NCBI GenBank assembly: GCA_002396085.1
Contig: DGWI01000028.1
Coordinates: 1,176 to 65,175 of the forward strand
Length of the DNA: 64,000 nucleotides
Origin: Porphyromonadaceae bacterium UBA4262
GTDB taxonomy: Bacteria > Bacteroidota > Bacteroidia > Bacteroidales > Muribaculaceae
Direction of reading: 5' to 3'
A model generated the notes under the pieces. That model did not search any database, was not told the DNA's origin, and saw only the letters and a program-made list of their open reading frames with translations. The position numbers and the translations under genes were made by a program. The number at the start of each line of letters is the position of its first letter. The first letter of the stretch is position 1. Below, piece by piece: positions 14,771 to 25,341 of this stretch.

Positions 14771-17700
14771 TCAGTGATTGACCGCAGGCAGGACTACAAA
14801 GTTGATGAGGTTAGATCCTCCATACCCCTCTTCACTGGTATAGTTGCCATAAATACGGTACAAACCATTGGCTACGCGTTGTCCCCGCTTATTGGTCAGG
14901 TTCCATGTGCAGGGGAAACTGCTGGTCAGTGTGTCCCACACCAGATTTCCGTTGATGTCTGTGACCTTGACATGCACCTCAGGAATTTGGTTCAGGGCGA
15001 ATGTACCCAGACTAATGTCCACCTTATTGCTGCTGGCAATGTCCGATGTCTGCAGTGATAAGTCATTGAGACTGCTCACAACGAAGCTGATGCTTTGTGT
15101 CGTGGCATTACCGCACACATCCGATACCATGAAGTCAAGCGTGTGGCGACCGGGCGTGAGGCCCTCCAGCGGCATGGTGATGCTCAGTGCGCGTCCTTCA
15201 TCGGTCACTGTAGCCAGGTTCTTAGCCAGGTTGTAACTAGTCTTGCCCCCATCGATGGTGAGTCGCATGTTGCGCCCCATGGCCAGTTGCTGAGTGTTGA
15301 ACGCCGTATTGTCGGTGGCGCGGATATAGAGTGTGGCCGATGTGCCAACGGTGGCATTGGCTGCAAATTCTTGTTCATTGTTGAGGTACATGGCTTGCAC
15401 GACAGGACTGGTGTTGTCGGTCACTGCAAGCGAGCTTATGTAACCGTGCTTGACTAGTTTGTCAAACATGCCATTGACCATCTGGTCGGTTCCATCCTGG
15501 TGGGCGTAGACCGAAACCAGCATCGGGTTGCTGCTTGTGCGGGCAAAGCGAGGCATGACAGCCGTGCCATGAAATTTGCCTGCCACCACGCGGCCAGTGA
15601 CTTGGAGCAACTTCTCGCGAGGATAGTTGAGTGCCATCGTGTCGCGAGAATGTTGACCAGTCCCCTTGATGTAGTTCATGCAGACGCGCTCGGCATCATA
15701 GATGGTCAGCGTCGCGTCACCATTGAAGTTGGTGTTGATGCGGTTGGGATTGGCCTCATCCATCACTTGTGCCTCAACGGTGATGCGCTGCAAGGGTGAT
15801 GCGCCGATGCTTCGTCCTGACGACAGGGCTGTGCCATTGATGGCTGTGATATTGAACAAAGGCTTGGGATAATTAATGCGCATGGCAGGGTCGCCCAGCA
15901 GCACCCAGTGAAACTTATTGGTATTTGACGAGCTATAGTAGTTCTTGGCTGCAAGATAGCAGTCGCCCAGACGTGGCATCACGCCATTCTTGTTGTAACT
16001 GAACATCTGGCTGGTGAACGCACGGTTGAGGTCATCGTTGAGTGTGGCAAGTACCTGGCGGGTGGTTGTGAACAATGCGATGGCACCACCGTCGCGCTTG
16101 TGGAACATCAACTCGCAGATGCCACGGCTGTCGCTGTCATAGCGAGCCACATCGCAGCATGCGGTGGTCATGATGGGCAGGCGAGAGTAGGAGTTGTTCT
16201 TCACATCGTTGGAAGTCCAGATGCCTGTGGCCGACATGGATGAGGCACCGGCATGACCCACATAGGTAGCAAAGTATTGTCCCTCGTTGAACATTTCCTG
16301 AATGTGGCGTTTGGCCTCGGTCGACGAGCGCTTCTTCTCCTCCTTGAACGACTCGACGAGGCTCTGAGGAAACATCCGTACAAAGGCAAGGTCCCGCACC
16401 ATCTGTGCCTTCGAGTCGTGATCAATGATATAACCGATGCCGGCCGCCTGCGACTCATGCAACTGATAGGCTGAATAAATTGTGTCGCCCTCGTTATTGA
16501 CTTTTACCAGTTTGCCCTCTTCCTTGAATGTGCTGTTCTCGGCCCAGAGGCTATAGTTGTTGCGCCAGGGGCTGTAGTCGGTCGAGTAGACATATTCTTG
16601 CAACTTGTCCACCACCTGTGCAGCCTCGGTTGCATCGGCCACAGGCATGTGTCCGATGCCGATGCACAACTTGTCGCTTGATAGTTGCTGTCCCGAGTTG
16701 TCCTGGAGGTAGCCGTAGAAGTCGTCGTTGATGTAACCGGCATCCTCATTGTTGCTCACAGCCGACACATAACTGATAACGAGATTTTGCTTGCCAGTGA
16801 CCAAGCCACGGTTGTCGAAACTCTGATTGCCGAACACGAGCAGATACTTTAACTTGTCGCCTCCTCGGTCGTAGAACATCTTGCACAACAAGCGGATAGC
16901 CATCGCATTGGGAGTACCGCTCGAGAACTCGTTGAACACCAGGTCTTGATCAAGCACAAGCACGCTCATGCCGTCCTGTTCGCGATGCATTTGTGCCACG
17001 CGCTCGGCTTGTGTCAGAAACTCATGATGTGTGATGATGATCATGTCGGGTGTTGAAGCACCATGAATGTTCTGGTTCTCAACCAGTTCATAACCGTCAA
17101 TTTCGTACAGAGTAGAGTTTGGGTTAAAAGCCACATATAACTGAGGCGATGACATATCGCCTGGGGTGAACTGCACATGACCATTGGCACTGCGAGTCTG
17201 CATCTGCACAGGAGCCTGGGGGGCACTCACGTTCCACACGATCAGTCCGCTGCCCTCAACACGCACCACCTGCGAGGCACTGCTCTGTATCAAGCCCATC
17301 ATGCATTGGGCTCCCTCGTGGCCCGCCAAGCGATTGTAGTGGTTGTAGGTCACCATGTAGTAATCAAGATTGTTCAGGTGCAACACGGCGTCGTCATTGC
17401 TAGGCCTGACAGTCACATTATAACGTAACCAGCCCGTGTGGCAGGTGTCGGGCAAGTCGACCCAGACCATGTTCTGGTCTGGATTGAGGTTAACTTGATA
17501 GTAGATGTATTCAGATAGGCAACCGTAGATGTTGGTCGTACCGGATGCATAGGGAACGTTGATCCACTCGTCACCAATCCTAAGTTGACAATCGAATGTA
17601 CCGCTTACGCTCGCTTTACTGCCCTGGACTTTGCGCACCACCTTGGCTGCCATTCGGCTGGTCAGACCCAGGCGTTTTTCGCTAGGGTTGATGAGCGTGA

Positions 17701-18298
17701 ACTCAAATTCTCGGTTAGGCCTCATCAAGTCTTCGCCTAGCAATTCGCTGCCCGTGAATGCTACCGAAACACTCTCTTGTTCATGTAGATAGGCATCGAG
17801 TGAAGTGTCGACATATTGCGGTGACGATGTTGCGTTGTAGCCTCTCGTGTTGGGTGACAAGTTGCCACTGCTAGCCTCGGTGAGAAAATAATAGGCCTTC
17901 TGGCTATAGGTGTTGCGTGTTCGTGTAAAGTGGGGTAGCGGTTGTTGTGACAGAGACAGATTGACGGTACCCGAAGCATAGAAACAAATCTTGTCATTGC
18001 GCCGCAAAATGGGCACTTGCTGCAGGTCATCGGGCAAATCGTCGGTCAGGACCTCATTAAGCGTCACGCCGCCATAGCCATAGACCTGGACCTTGCTGGG
18101 GTCGTTAAATCCCATCTGCCGCAGTTGATCGGCCGACACCTGATACATGCCTGTCTTGCTAATGGCAATTTTGACCCAATGCCCACGGGCAAGTCGGGAC
18201 GATGAGGTGAAATGAGACAAGGGCAGAGCCATTGCTGCCACAGGTGCTATGGTGATGGCAAGGAATAATATCCAGTTCCAAATGCGTGATTTGCTCAT
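14771..18298 (-). CDS. PorU-like C25 (gingipain-family) protease, paralog A
   Basis: 1175 aa from ATG 18298; the frame opens earlier but only the ATG precedes a signal peptide (SRIWNWILFLAITIAPVAAM). N-terminal beta domains (HWVKIAISKTGMYQV, VYGYGG) are followed by the C25 caspase-fold domain with YVGHAGASS (His about 680) and TTACCDVARYD (Cys about 714), the catalytic pair of gingipain-like enzymes. Ig-like domains and a FlgD-like tail (LTNKRGQRVANGLYRIYGNY) close the protein; such tails direct type IX secretion. C25 enzymes cut after Arg, Lys or act as sortases. Last gene of the PorU operon; 96 nt from the next copy. Confidence 0.85.
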   Translation of the reverse strand: MSKSRIWNWILFLAITIAPVAAMALPLSHFTSSSRLARGHWVKIAISKTGMYQVSADQLRQMGFNDPSKVQVYGYGGVTLNEVLTDDLPDDLQQVPILRRNDKICFYASGTVNLSLSQQPLPHFTRTRNTYSQKAYYFLTEASSGNLSPNTRGYNATSSPQYVDTSLDAYLHEQESVSVAFTGSELLGEDLMRPNREFEFTLINPSEKRLGLTSRMAAKVVRKVQGSKASVSGTFDCQLRIGDEWINVPYASGTTNIYGCLSEYIYYQVNLNPDQNMVWVDLPDTCHTGWLRYNVTVRPSNDDAVLHLNNLDYYMVTYNHYNRLAGHEGAQCMMGLIQSSASQVVRVEGSGLIVWNVSAPQAPVQMQTRSANGHVQFTPGDMSSPQLYVAFNPNSTLYEIDGYELVENQNIHGASTPDMIIITHHEFLTQAERVAQMHREQDGMSVLVLDQDLVFNEFSSGTPNAMAIRLLCKMFYDRGGDKLKYLLVFGNQSFDNRGLVTGKQNLVISYVSAVSNNEDAGYINDDFYGYLQDNSGQQLSSDKLCIGIGHMPVADATEAAQVVDKLQEYVYSTDYSPWRNNYSLWAENSTFKEEGKLVKVNNEGDTIYSAYQLHESQAAGIGYIIDHDSKAQMVRDLAFVRMFPQSLVESFKEEKKRSSTEAKRHIQEMFNEGQYFATYVGHAGASSMSATGIWTSNDVKNNSYSRLPIMTTACCDVARYDSDSRGICELMFHKRDGGAIALFTTTRQVLATLNDDLNRAFTSQMFSYNKNGVMPRLGDCYLAAKNYYSSSNTNKFHWVLLGDPAMRINYPKPLFNITAINGTALSSGRSIGASPLQRITVEAQVMDEANPNRINTNFNGDATLTIYDAERVCMNYIKGTGQHSRDTMALNYPREKLLQVTGRVVAGKFHGTAVMPRFARTSSNPMLVSVYAHQDGTDQMVNGMFDKLVKHGYISSLAVTDNTSPVVQAMYLNNEQEFAANATVGTSATLYIRATDNTAFNTQQLAMGRNMRLTIDGGKTSYNLAKNLATVTDEGRALSITMPLEGLTPGRHTLDFMVSDVCGNATTQSISFVVSSLNDLSLQTSDIASSNKVDISLGTFALNQIPEVHVKVTDINGNLVWDTLTSSFPCTWNLTNKRGQRVANGLYRIYGNYTSEEGYGGSNLINFVVLPAVNH

Positions 18299-18394
18299 GA
18301 ATTGAAAAATAAATAAATGTATAATGTCGAATCGTGAGGCAAGAGGGCTCCTATCTATTATCAATACAGCATTCTACATGTGCAGCGCTGTATT

Positions 18395-21300
18395 TCAGAG
18401 TGGATTTAGCACGACAAAGTTGACGATGTTAGTGCCACCATAACCTTCGGGGCTCTCATAGTTGCCATGAATCTTGTACAAGCCTGGCTTGACGCGGTTG
18501 CCCGACACGTCGGTCAGGTCCCATGTCATTGGGAACGAATTGGTCGTCTGAGACCATACCAGATTGCCCTTCAAGTCGGTCACTTTGACATTAACGTCAG
18601 GCACTTCGTTGAGTGTGAAAGCCGTCAAGTCGATCTCGGCATTTTCCCAGCTTGACCGCTCGGTTGCAGCCAGTGTGATGTCGTTGCTTGATGCCACGAC
18701 AAAGGATATGCTGTGGCTAGTGCGGTTGCCGCACACATCGGCTACTGTGAAGTCAAGCGTGTGGCGACCGGCGGTGAGCCCATTCAATGGCATGGCGATG
18801 TCCAGTGTGCGACCCTCATCGCTGAGCGTGGCATGGTTCTTGACCAGATTGTAGGTTTTCTTGCCACTATCCAGTCGCAAGGTCATGCCTTGTCCCATGG
18901 CTTGCTGCTGAATGTTGAAGCCCATGTCGTCAGTTGCACGAAGATAAAGCATAGCGTCACTGCCTGTCTGGAAGTTGGCGGCAAAACTTTCAGCATCGTT
19001 GAGATACATCTGCTCGATGATGGGCGACTGGCTGTCTTGGACAATGTTTGTACCGGTATAAGTGCCGATGATCAACTGGTCGGTCTTGCCGTTGACCATC
19101 TGATCGGTGCCGTCCTCGTGAGCGTAAACACTGATAGTGCACTTGGCATTCTTGGCGCGTTGGTAGCGCGGAATCACAACCGAGCCCGTGAACACACCGC
19201 TCACGACACGACCAGTGACACGGGTGATGAGTTCTTGTGGATAGTACACCGTGTGGGTCTCGCCCTCATAGTCGCCTGTGCCTTCGACAGTCATGAACGA
19301 TCGTTTGATGTCATAAATCGAAATTGTGGCATCGCCATTGAATGCGGTGTTGACTTGACTTGGATCGTCTTCACGCATGACCTTGGCTTCAATGGTTAGT
19401 TTTTGCAGCGGGCGAACTGTAACTGTGTTGCTGGCGTTCAGTGTGGTCGTGTTGAGTTTGGTCACATTGAACAACCCCTTCGGGTAGTTAATCTTGATGG
19501 CAGGATCACCTAGCAGCAAGTAGTTCAGTTTGTTAGAGTTGCTTATGCGGTGGTAGGATCGCTTGGTATCAACATATACCTCACCCAGTGTCGGCATTCG
19601 GCCGCGGGTGTCGTAACTAAACATGGCGTGGGTGAAGGCACGGTTCAGATAGTCATTGCTGTTGGCATAGACTTGTCGTGCTGTTGTGAATAGTGCAATG
19701 GCACCACCATTACGCTTGTGGAACATCTGTTCGGCAATTCCCTGGTGATCACTGTCAAAGCGTGCCACATCACAGCATGCAGTTGTCATGATGGGCCAGT
19801 TTGAGTAACTGTTAGTCGCGACATCCATCGTTCGCCATAGCCCGCTATGGGTATAGGAGTTGGGGCCTGCGTGTCCTACATAGGTGGCAAAGTACTGTCC
19901 CTCATTGAGCATCTCCTGGATGTGCTTGCGACCCTCGGTTGAGGCACGCTTGTCTTCTTCCTTGAACGACTCAGACACATCTTGTGGGAACATGCCCACG
20001 AAGGCGCGGTCAGGCATCATTTTGACATCTAAACTATTTTCAAGTATATAACCGATGCCATCGGCCTGCTTCTCGTGCAGTTTGTCCTCTTGCACGGAAC
20101 TCTTCTCGGCCCACATGCAGTAGTTGTTGCGCCATACACCATAGTCTGGACTGAGGACATATTCATAAAGTTTGTCGACATCGCTCTTGGCCTCGACCCA
20201 ACTTGATGACGGGATGCGTCCCACAGCAATCTGTAGTGTGTCGGCCGGGATGACCCGTCCAGAGTTGTCGTCAAGATAGCCAAAGAAGTCCTCGATGACA
20301 TGGCTGTTGTCATCATAGTTGCTCAAGGCGGTCTCGTAGCACATCAAGCGGTCTTTCTTGCCCGAAACAATGCCACGATTGTCAAAACTTGACTGACCCA
20401 GCAGCAGCAAACTCTTAAACTTCTGCCGATCACGGTCATGGAACATCTTGCACATCAAGCGGTAAGCCATGGCACTGGGGGTGCCACTAGAAAACTCGTT
20501 GTAAATCTGCTCGTGGTCGACTACTGTCACATCCATGCCATCGTGCTGACGGTGAAGTTGTGCGATGCGTTCGCCTTGGTCAAACAGTGTCTTGGTGGTG
20601 ATGATGAGCATATCGGGGACTGCTAGTGCGTGCAGATTCTGATTCTCAATGGCCTGATAGGAGTCAATCTTGAGGAGTGTACTAGTTGGGTCGAAGGCGA
20701 TATACTGATGTGGAGTGGATTGTATGCCGGGTGTGAAGCAAACATTGCCATCCTCACCGGTCTGAACCTCCATCGTGCAAGGATTGTCGGGTTGGGTGAT
20801 ATCCCACACATGGCTAGCACCACCCTTGATAACAACCTTGTCATCGCTTGTGCTGGAGACAAATCCCAGCAGGCACTGTGCAGTGGGCTGGCCTATCAGG
20901 GTATTGTGGTGCTGATAGGTCATGATGAAGTAGTCAAGCAGTGCTACCTGCATGACTCCCTTTCCTGTGTTCTCGACAACTTGATAGCGGAGCGAGCCTC
21001 TGCCGTCGGACGATGCCACGGTAGCAATTTCGGTTCCCTCACCCGATTCATAGAATGTGTAGTCACGAGTAGCCCCCTTGATGTATCCCGAAACCGCTGT
21101 GTAAGGAACTTCGGTAGTTGTGCCGTTGCACGTGAGGTAGCAATGAAATTGACCTTGCACTACACTCGAATTGTCGCCAGCCGAGGCGCGAACAATCTTA
21201 GAGGCGATGCGTGTTGTCAGGTAGGTCGTTTCACTACTGGCATTCAACAAATGGAAGTCAAATGTGCGTTTGCCTTGTGTGATGTCCTCGCCCAGCAACT

Positions 21301-21856
21301 CGCTGCCAGTGAACGATAGCGATCGCTGTTCCTGCTCATGTAGATAATAGTCATAACTAGTTGACACTGCACGGCTGGCAGATGACAAGAATGGCATCGA
21401 TGTGGCCTCCAGCAACGGGTCGCTAGAATTATCAGTCAGGAAGTAGTGGCCTTGCAGGCTGTAGGTGTTGCGCTCACGACTGAACGTGGGATAGGATGAA
21501 GTGTTCTTGAGTGTCATCGACACATTGCCCACACCATAAAAACAGACCTTGTCAGACTGGTGCAATGCGGGAATTTGTTGAAGATCGTCGGGCAGGGTGT
21601 TGGTCAACACTTCGCTCAACATCTTGCCACCATAACCATAGATTCTGACTTGGCTGGGATCGCTGAAGCCCATCTCGGCCAGTTGAGCACGGTCTATCTC
21701 ATACATGCCGGTTTGCGTGATCGCCACCTTGACCCAGTGCCCCTGGGCTAGACGAGATGACTGTGCAAAGTGATTGGCATCTAGTGCATGCGAAGCCAGT
21801 GATGCGCACAAAATGATGGCTGCGCTGATGACGTGTCGAGGGATGCGGTTGTTCAT
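18395..21856 (-). CDS. PorU-like C25 protease, paralog B
   Basis: 1153 aa from ATG 21856 with a signal peptide (HVISAAIILCASLASHAL). Domain order and many motifs match paralog A: HWVKVAITQTGMYEI, VRIYGYGGKML, the EFSSGTPSAMAYRLMCKMFH segment, catalytic His in YVGHAGPNS (about 660) and Cys in TTACCDVARFD (about 694). The FlgD-like tail (GNRVKPGLYKIHGNY) is present. It starts 20 nt after paralog C ends and is surely in the same transcript. Substrate unknown. Confidence 0.85.
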   Translation of the reverse strand: MNNRIPRHVISAAIILCASLASHALDANHFAQSSRLAQGHWVKVAITQTGMYEIDRAQLAEMGFSDPSQVRIYGYGGKMLSEVLTNTLPDDLQQIPALHQSDKVCFYGVGNVSMTLKNTSSYPTFSRERNTYSLQGHYFLTDNSSDPLLEATSMPFLSSASRAVSTSYDYYLHEQEQRSLSFTGSELLGEDITQGKRTFDFHLLNASSETTYLTTRIASKIVRASAGDNSSVVQGQFHCYLTCNGTTTEVPYTAVSGYIKGATRDYTFYESGEGTEIATVASSDGRGSLRYQVVENTGKGVMQVALLDYFIMTYQHHNTLIGQPTAQCLLGFVSSTSDDKVVIKGGASHVWDITQPDNPCTMEVQTGEDGNVCFTPGIQSTPHQYIAFDPTSTLLKIDSYQAIENQNLHALAVPDMLIITTKTLFDQGERIAQLHRQHDGMDVTVVDHEQIYNEFSSGTPSAMAYRLMCKMFHDRDRQKFKSLLLLGQSSFDNRGIVSGKKDRLMCYETALSNYDDNSHVIEDFFGYLDDNSGRVIPADTLQIAVGRIPSSSWVEAKSDVDKLYEYVLSPDYGVWRNNYCMWAEKSSVQEDKLHEKQADGIGYILENSLDVKMMPDRAFVGMFPQDVSESFKEEDKRASTEGRKHIQEMLNEGQYFATYVGHAGPNSYTHSGLWRTMDVATNSYSNWPIMTTACCDVARFDSDHQGIAEQMFHKRNGGAIALFTTARQVYANSNDYLNRAFTHAMFSYDTRGRMPTLGEVYVDTKRSYHRISNSNKLNYLLLGDPAIKINYPKGLFNVTKLNTTTLNASNTVTVRPLQKLTIEAKVMREDDPSQVNTAFNGDATISIYDIKRSFMTVEGTGDYEGETHTVYYPQELITRVTGRVVSGVFTGSVVIPRYQRAKNAKCTISVYAHEDGTDQMVNGKTDQLIIGTYTGTNIVQDSQSPIIEQMYLNDAESFAANFQTGSDAMLYLRATDDMGFNIQQQAMGQGMTLRLDSGKKTYNLVKNHATLSDEGRTLDIAMPLNGLTAGRHTLDFTVADVCGNRTSHSISFVVASSNDITLAATERSSWENAEIDLTAFTLNEVPDVNVKVTDLKGNLVWSQTTNSFPMTWDLTDVSGNRVKPGLYKIHGNYESPEGYGGTNIVNFVVLNPL

Positions 21857-21876
21857 CTTGTTAAATTTGAATGAGG

Positions 21877-24800
21877 TTATTGCTCGGAACTGGTTAACGG
21901 TGCCATGACGATGATGGGCATGATATTGGTGCCACCATAGTTCACACCATCAGAATACTGTCCAAACAATTTGTATAATCCAGGAGTAACGCGTTGACCA
22001 GTTGTGTCCTTCAAATCCCATGTGTATGGCAATGATGACGTGGTCGTGGTCCACACCAGATGTCCCTGGGCATTCACCACCTTGAGCGTCATCGGTGGGA
22101 GGTTGGCGAGGTCACTCTGATCCAAATCAATGGAAGCCTCATCGATGGCGACAAGATCTCCAGTCTTGAGCGAAATGTTCGATTCACCGATGACCATGAA
22201 ATTGATGGTGCGCTCGGACGTGTTGCCTGCGATATCTTGAATGGTCAAGGTCAGCGAGTGTTGTCCGGGAGTCAGACCGGTGACAGGGATGTGTAACTCA
22301 AGTGTCTTGCCGCCATCGCCAATGCTCAAATAGTTGCGAAGCATCGTGTAGGTCGTCGCTCCATCATCCAGCACCAGCCGTGACGTGCAGCCCACTCCCA
22401 TGCTCTGGTTATTGAACGCCACATCATCGCTAGCCTTGACATGCAGTGTAGAGTTGGCGGCAACGGCAACTCCTTGTTCAAACGACTCGAGTTCGTTGAG
22501 ATACATCTGTTCGATGACAGGTGCAGCATTGTCCTGCACGGCGGTCGAGTTGGAATAGGTGGCGGCTACCACTTGCGTGGTAACGCCGTTGACCATCTCC
22601 GATGAGTTGTCCAGGTGGGCATATACATGGATGGCCAGATGCTGGCCCGGAGTAGCCTTGAAGTAGCGCGGGAGCACAGCCGAGCCAGTGAAGTGTCCAT
22701 TGATAACGCGCCCTTGTACCTCGGTCAGCAGGTCACGTGAGAAGTATATGTCACCGGCGATTGAGTCGCTGCCTTGTTTGAACGTGGCATTTTCCTTCAT
22801 GAGTTGTCTGACATCATAGATTGACAGGGTTGCATCGCCGTTGAATGTAGTGTTGACCGACTGCGAGCCGGCGCGATAGACATCGGCCTCGACAGTCACC
22901 TGTTGCAGCGGAGACACGGTCACTGTGGCTCCTTGGGTGACATCAGTGCCGTTGACCGCCGTGATATTGAACAAGGGCTTGGGGTATTCCACCTTTATGG
23001 CAGGATCGCCCAGTAACAGATAGGACATCTTGTTCAGGCTGCCATAGGATTCATTCTTGGCAATCATGTAGGCCTCGCCCAGGGTGGGCATGTAGCCCTT
23101 CTGGTTATAACTGAACAATGCTCGTGTGAATGCCTGGTTGAGCCGGTCATTGCCCATGGCCTCGACCTCTCGGCTGGATGTCAATAATGCGATGGCTCCA
23201 CCATTGGGCACATGAAACATGCTCTCGGCTATGCCCTGGTTGTTGCCGTCATATCGAGCCACATCGCAACAGGCGGTCATGAAGATGGGCTGATGATCGT
23301 AACTCTGGTTGCGCACATTGTTGATGGTCCACAAGCGGCTAGAGGTGAGTGCATTGGTGTTGGCATGACCGACGTATGTGCCATAGAATTGGCCATAGTT
23401 GAGCAGGTCGGCCACATGACGACGGCCCTCGCTAGAGATGTTGCCTTCGCGCGGGAACATCTCCACATACGCCTTGTCTGCAACCATCTGGGTCTTGAGG
23501 CTGGTCTGGATGATACTGTCGATGCGTTCGGCTTGCAAGGCATGCAGGTCACTATCGCCTGCATCGGCCCAAGCTGTGTAGTGGTTGCGCCACACGCCAT
23601 AGTCGGGATTGAGCACATAGTGTATGATCTTGTCCACGTTCTGGCGGGCCTGAGTCAGGTCGGCTGGTGTCAGGCGGCCCACACCCAGTTTCAGTGTCTG
23701 TGTCGGCAGGCTGGTGCCAGTGTTGTCGTCTAGCACACCGAAGAAGTCATCGGTGCCGTAACTGGTCTCGTCACTGTCGCCATTGTCGGTCTCATAGGTT
23801 ATCACACGGTGGGCCTTGTCGGTGGTGATGCCACGGAAGTCATAACTGGCAGGACCGAACATGAGCAGGTTCTTGAATTTAGTCGGATAGCGGTCGTGCA
23901 ACATCTTGCACAGCAAGCGAATGCCCATTGCGTCGGGAGTGCCGCTTGAGAATTCGTTGAAGACTTGTTCCTGATCCACGACATGCACAGTCATGGCATC
24001 ATGATCGCGGTGCATCTGTGCCAATCGCTCGGCTTCGGGCTTGAAGTAAGCATTGGTCACAATCAACATGTCGGGGGCCGACAGGCCGTGAAGGTTCTGA
24101 TTCTCGACGATGCTGTAGTCACCAATCTCGTTCAGTGGCAGCGCAGGGTTAAAGGCAACAAACTCGCTGGGACTTGTGTTGCGACCGGGGGTGAATCCCA
24201 TGCCCACCGTGTCGCCGTTGGCATTGATCGCCCAGTCAAGGTTCATCTGGGTTACTTGCTGGGGATTGGTGACATTCCACACGATGGTGGCATCATCGGT
24301 GCCTGGCATGACCACACGATCGGCAGTGGCAAGCATGGGGAAACCCATCATGAAACTGCCGTTGGTTCCCTCGTAACTGTTACGGTGCTTATAAGTGATG
24401 GTAGCATAGTCCAAACGGCTCATCCTGACGGTAGCTTCCCATGCATTATTGAGCGACACATGGAGCATACCGGCATCGGCAAGGCCATTCAATTTCACCG
24501 ACTTGCTAGTGGCACAACTGTTGTAGTGACGCTGCGGGTCGTTCGCTCCCACGGCACGGATGCGTTTTTCGGTTGCGGTGTAGGTCAAGGGAATGGTCAC
24601 CCCATCGCTAGTCACAGAGGTCTCCAGGTAGACCGACTGTGACGCATGGGCGATACCCTCAACATGGATAGTGACTGTGCTGTCGCTGCGATTGGGAAGT
24701 GTGAAGGCAATCGACACGCTATCAGGAATCAACGACTCGCCCATCAAGTGCTTGCCGGTGAGCCCCGGTGACATCAGTTCCTGCTCATGCAAGAACATGC

Positions 24801-25305
24801 CGTAGCTGCTCGTCAACCAGTTATCTCCTGCTGTTGTGGCAGTCTGCTGTGTCACCAGTGTGCGGTTACTGGTCTCCGTAATGAAGTAATAGCCATGATT
24901 AGCATACACATTGCGGGTGCGCACGTAGTAGGGATTAGAGAGCGTGCTATCATACATCTGCTTGCCCACGGTCCCCAGTGCATAGAAGATGACCTTGTCG
25001 CCAACAACCATCATGGGCACAGCGGCCAAATCATCGGTGTGCGTTCCGCGCATATTCTCGGCAATGGCATGACCTCCTTGACCATAAATCTGGACTTGTG
25101 TCAGTTCATTGAATCCCATTTCTGCCAACTGGTCGGCAGTGATCTGGTACAGGCCGTCTTTTTCAACTGCAAATTTAACCCACTTGCCAGTTGACAATTT
25201 GGAGTTGTAAGTGAACATTGAGGATGAGAATGCTTGAGCAGTCTCAAAGCCGGTTGCCACCAGGGTAAAGGTCGTCAGAAGGACGTAAAAAAATCTTTTG
25301 AGCAT
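21877..25305 (-). CDS. PorU-like C25 protease, paralog C
   Basis: 1142 aa from ATG 25305 with signal peptide (FFYVLLTTFTLVATGFETAQ). It shares the PorU-like layout: KWVKFAVEKDGLYQI, VQIYGQGG, EFSSGTPDAMGIRLLCKMLH, catalytic His in YVGHANTNA (about 645) and Cys in MTACCDVARYD (about 679), three Ig-like domains and the tail TTGQRVTPGLYKLFGQY. It is somewhat diverged from A and B, with a Glu/Asp-rich loop. It lies 36 nt after the FAH-fold gene. The tail suggests type IX export or attachment. Confidence 0.85.
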   Translation of the reverse strand: MLKRFFYVLLTTFTLVATGFETAQAFSSSMFTYNSKLSTGKWVKFAVEKDGLYQITADQLAEMGFNELTQVQIYGQGGHAIAENMRGTHTDDLAAVPMMVVGDKVIFYALGTVGKQMYDSTLSNPYYVRTRNVYANHGYYFITETSNRTLVTQQTATTAGDNWLTSSYGMFLHEQELMSPGLTGKHLMGESLIPDSVSIAFTLPNRSDSTVTIHVEGIAHASQSVYLETSVTSDGVTIPLTYTATEKRIRAVGANDPQRHYNSCATSKSVKLNGLADAGMLHVSLNNAWEATVRMSRLDYATITYKHRNSYEGTNGSFMMGFPMLATADRVVMPGTDDATIVWNVTNPQQVTQMNLDWAINANGDTVGMGFTPGRNTSPSEFVAFNPALPLNEIGDYSIVENQNLHGLSAPDMLIVTNAYFKPEAERLAQMHRDHDAMTVHVVDQEQVFNEFSSGTPDAMGIRLLCKMLHDRYPTKFKNLLMFGPASYDFRGITTDKAHRVITYETDNGDSDETSYGTDDFFGVLDDNTGTSLPTQTLKLGVGRLTPADLTQARQNVDKIIHYVLNPDYGVWRNHYTAWADAGDSDLHALQAERIDSIIQTSLKTQMVADKAYVEMFPREGNISSEGRRHVADLLNYGQFYGTYVGHANTNALTSSRLWTINNVRNQSYDHQPIFMTACCDVARYDGNNQGIAESMFHVPNGGAIALLTSSREVEAMGNDRLNQAFTRALFSYNQKGYMPTLGEAYMIAKNESYGSLNKMSYLLLGDPAIKVEYPKPLFNITAVNGTDVTQGATVTVSPLQQVTVEADVYRAGSQSVNTTFNGDATLSIYDVRQLMKENATFKQGSDSIAGDIYFSRDLLTEVQGRVINGHFTGSAVLPRYFKATPGQHLAIHVYAHLDNSSEMVNGVTTQVVAATYSNSTAVQDNAAPVIEQMYLNELESFEQGVAVAANSTLHVKASDDVAFNNQSMGVGCTSRLVLDDGATTYTMLRNYLSIGDGGKTLELHIPVTGLTPGQHSLTLTIQDIAGNTSERTINFMVIGESNISLKTGDLVAIDEASIDLDQSDLANLPPMTLKVVNAQGHLVWTTTTSSLPYTWDLKDTTGQRVTPGLYKLFGQYSDGVNYGGTNIMPIIVMAPLTSSEQ

Positions 25306-25341
25306 TGTATTTGTCGTATTCTTCTGTGTTGTCGTAAACTT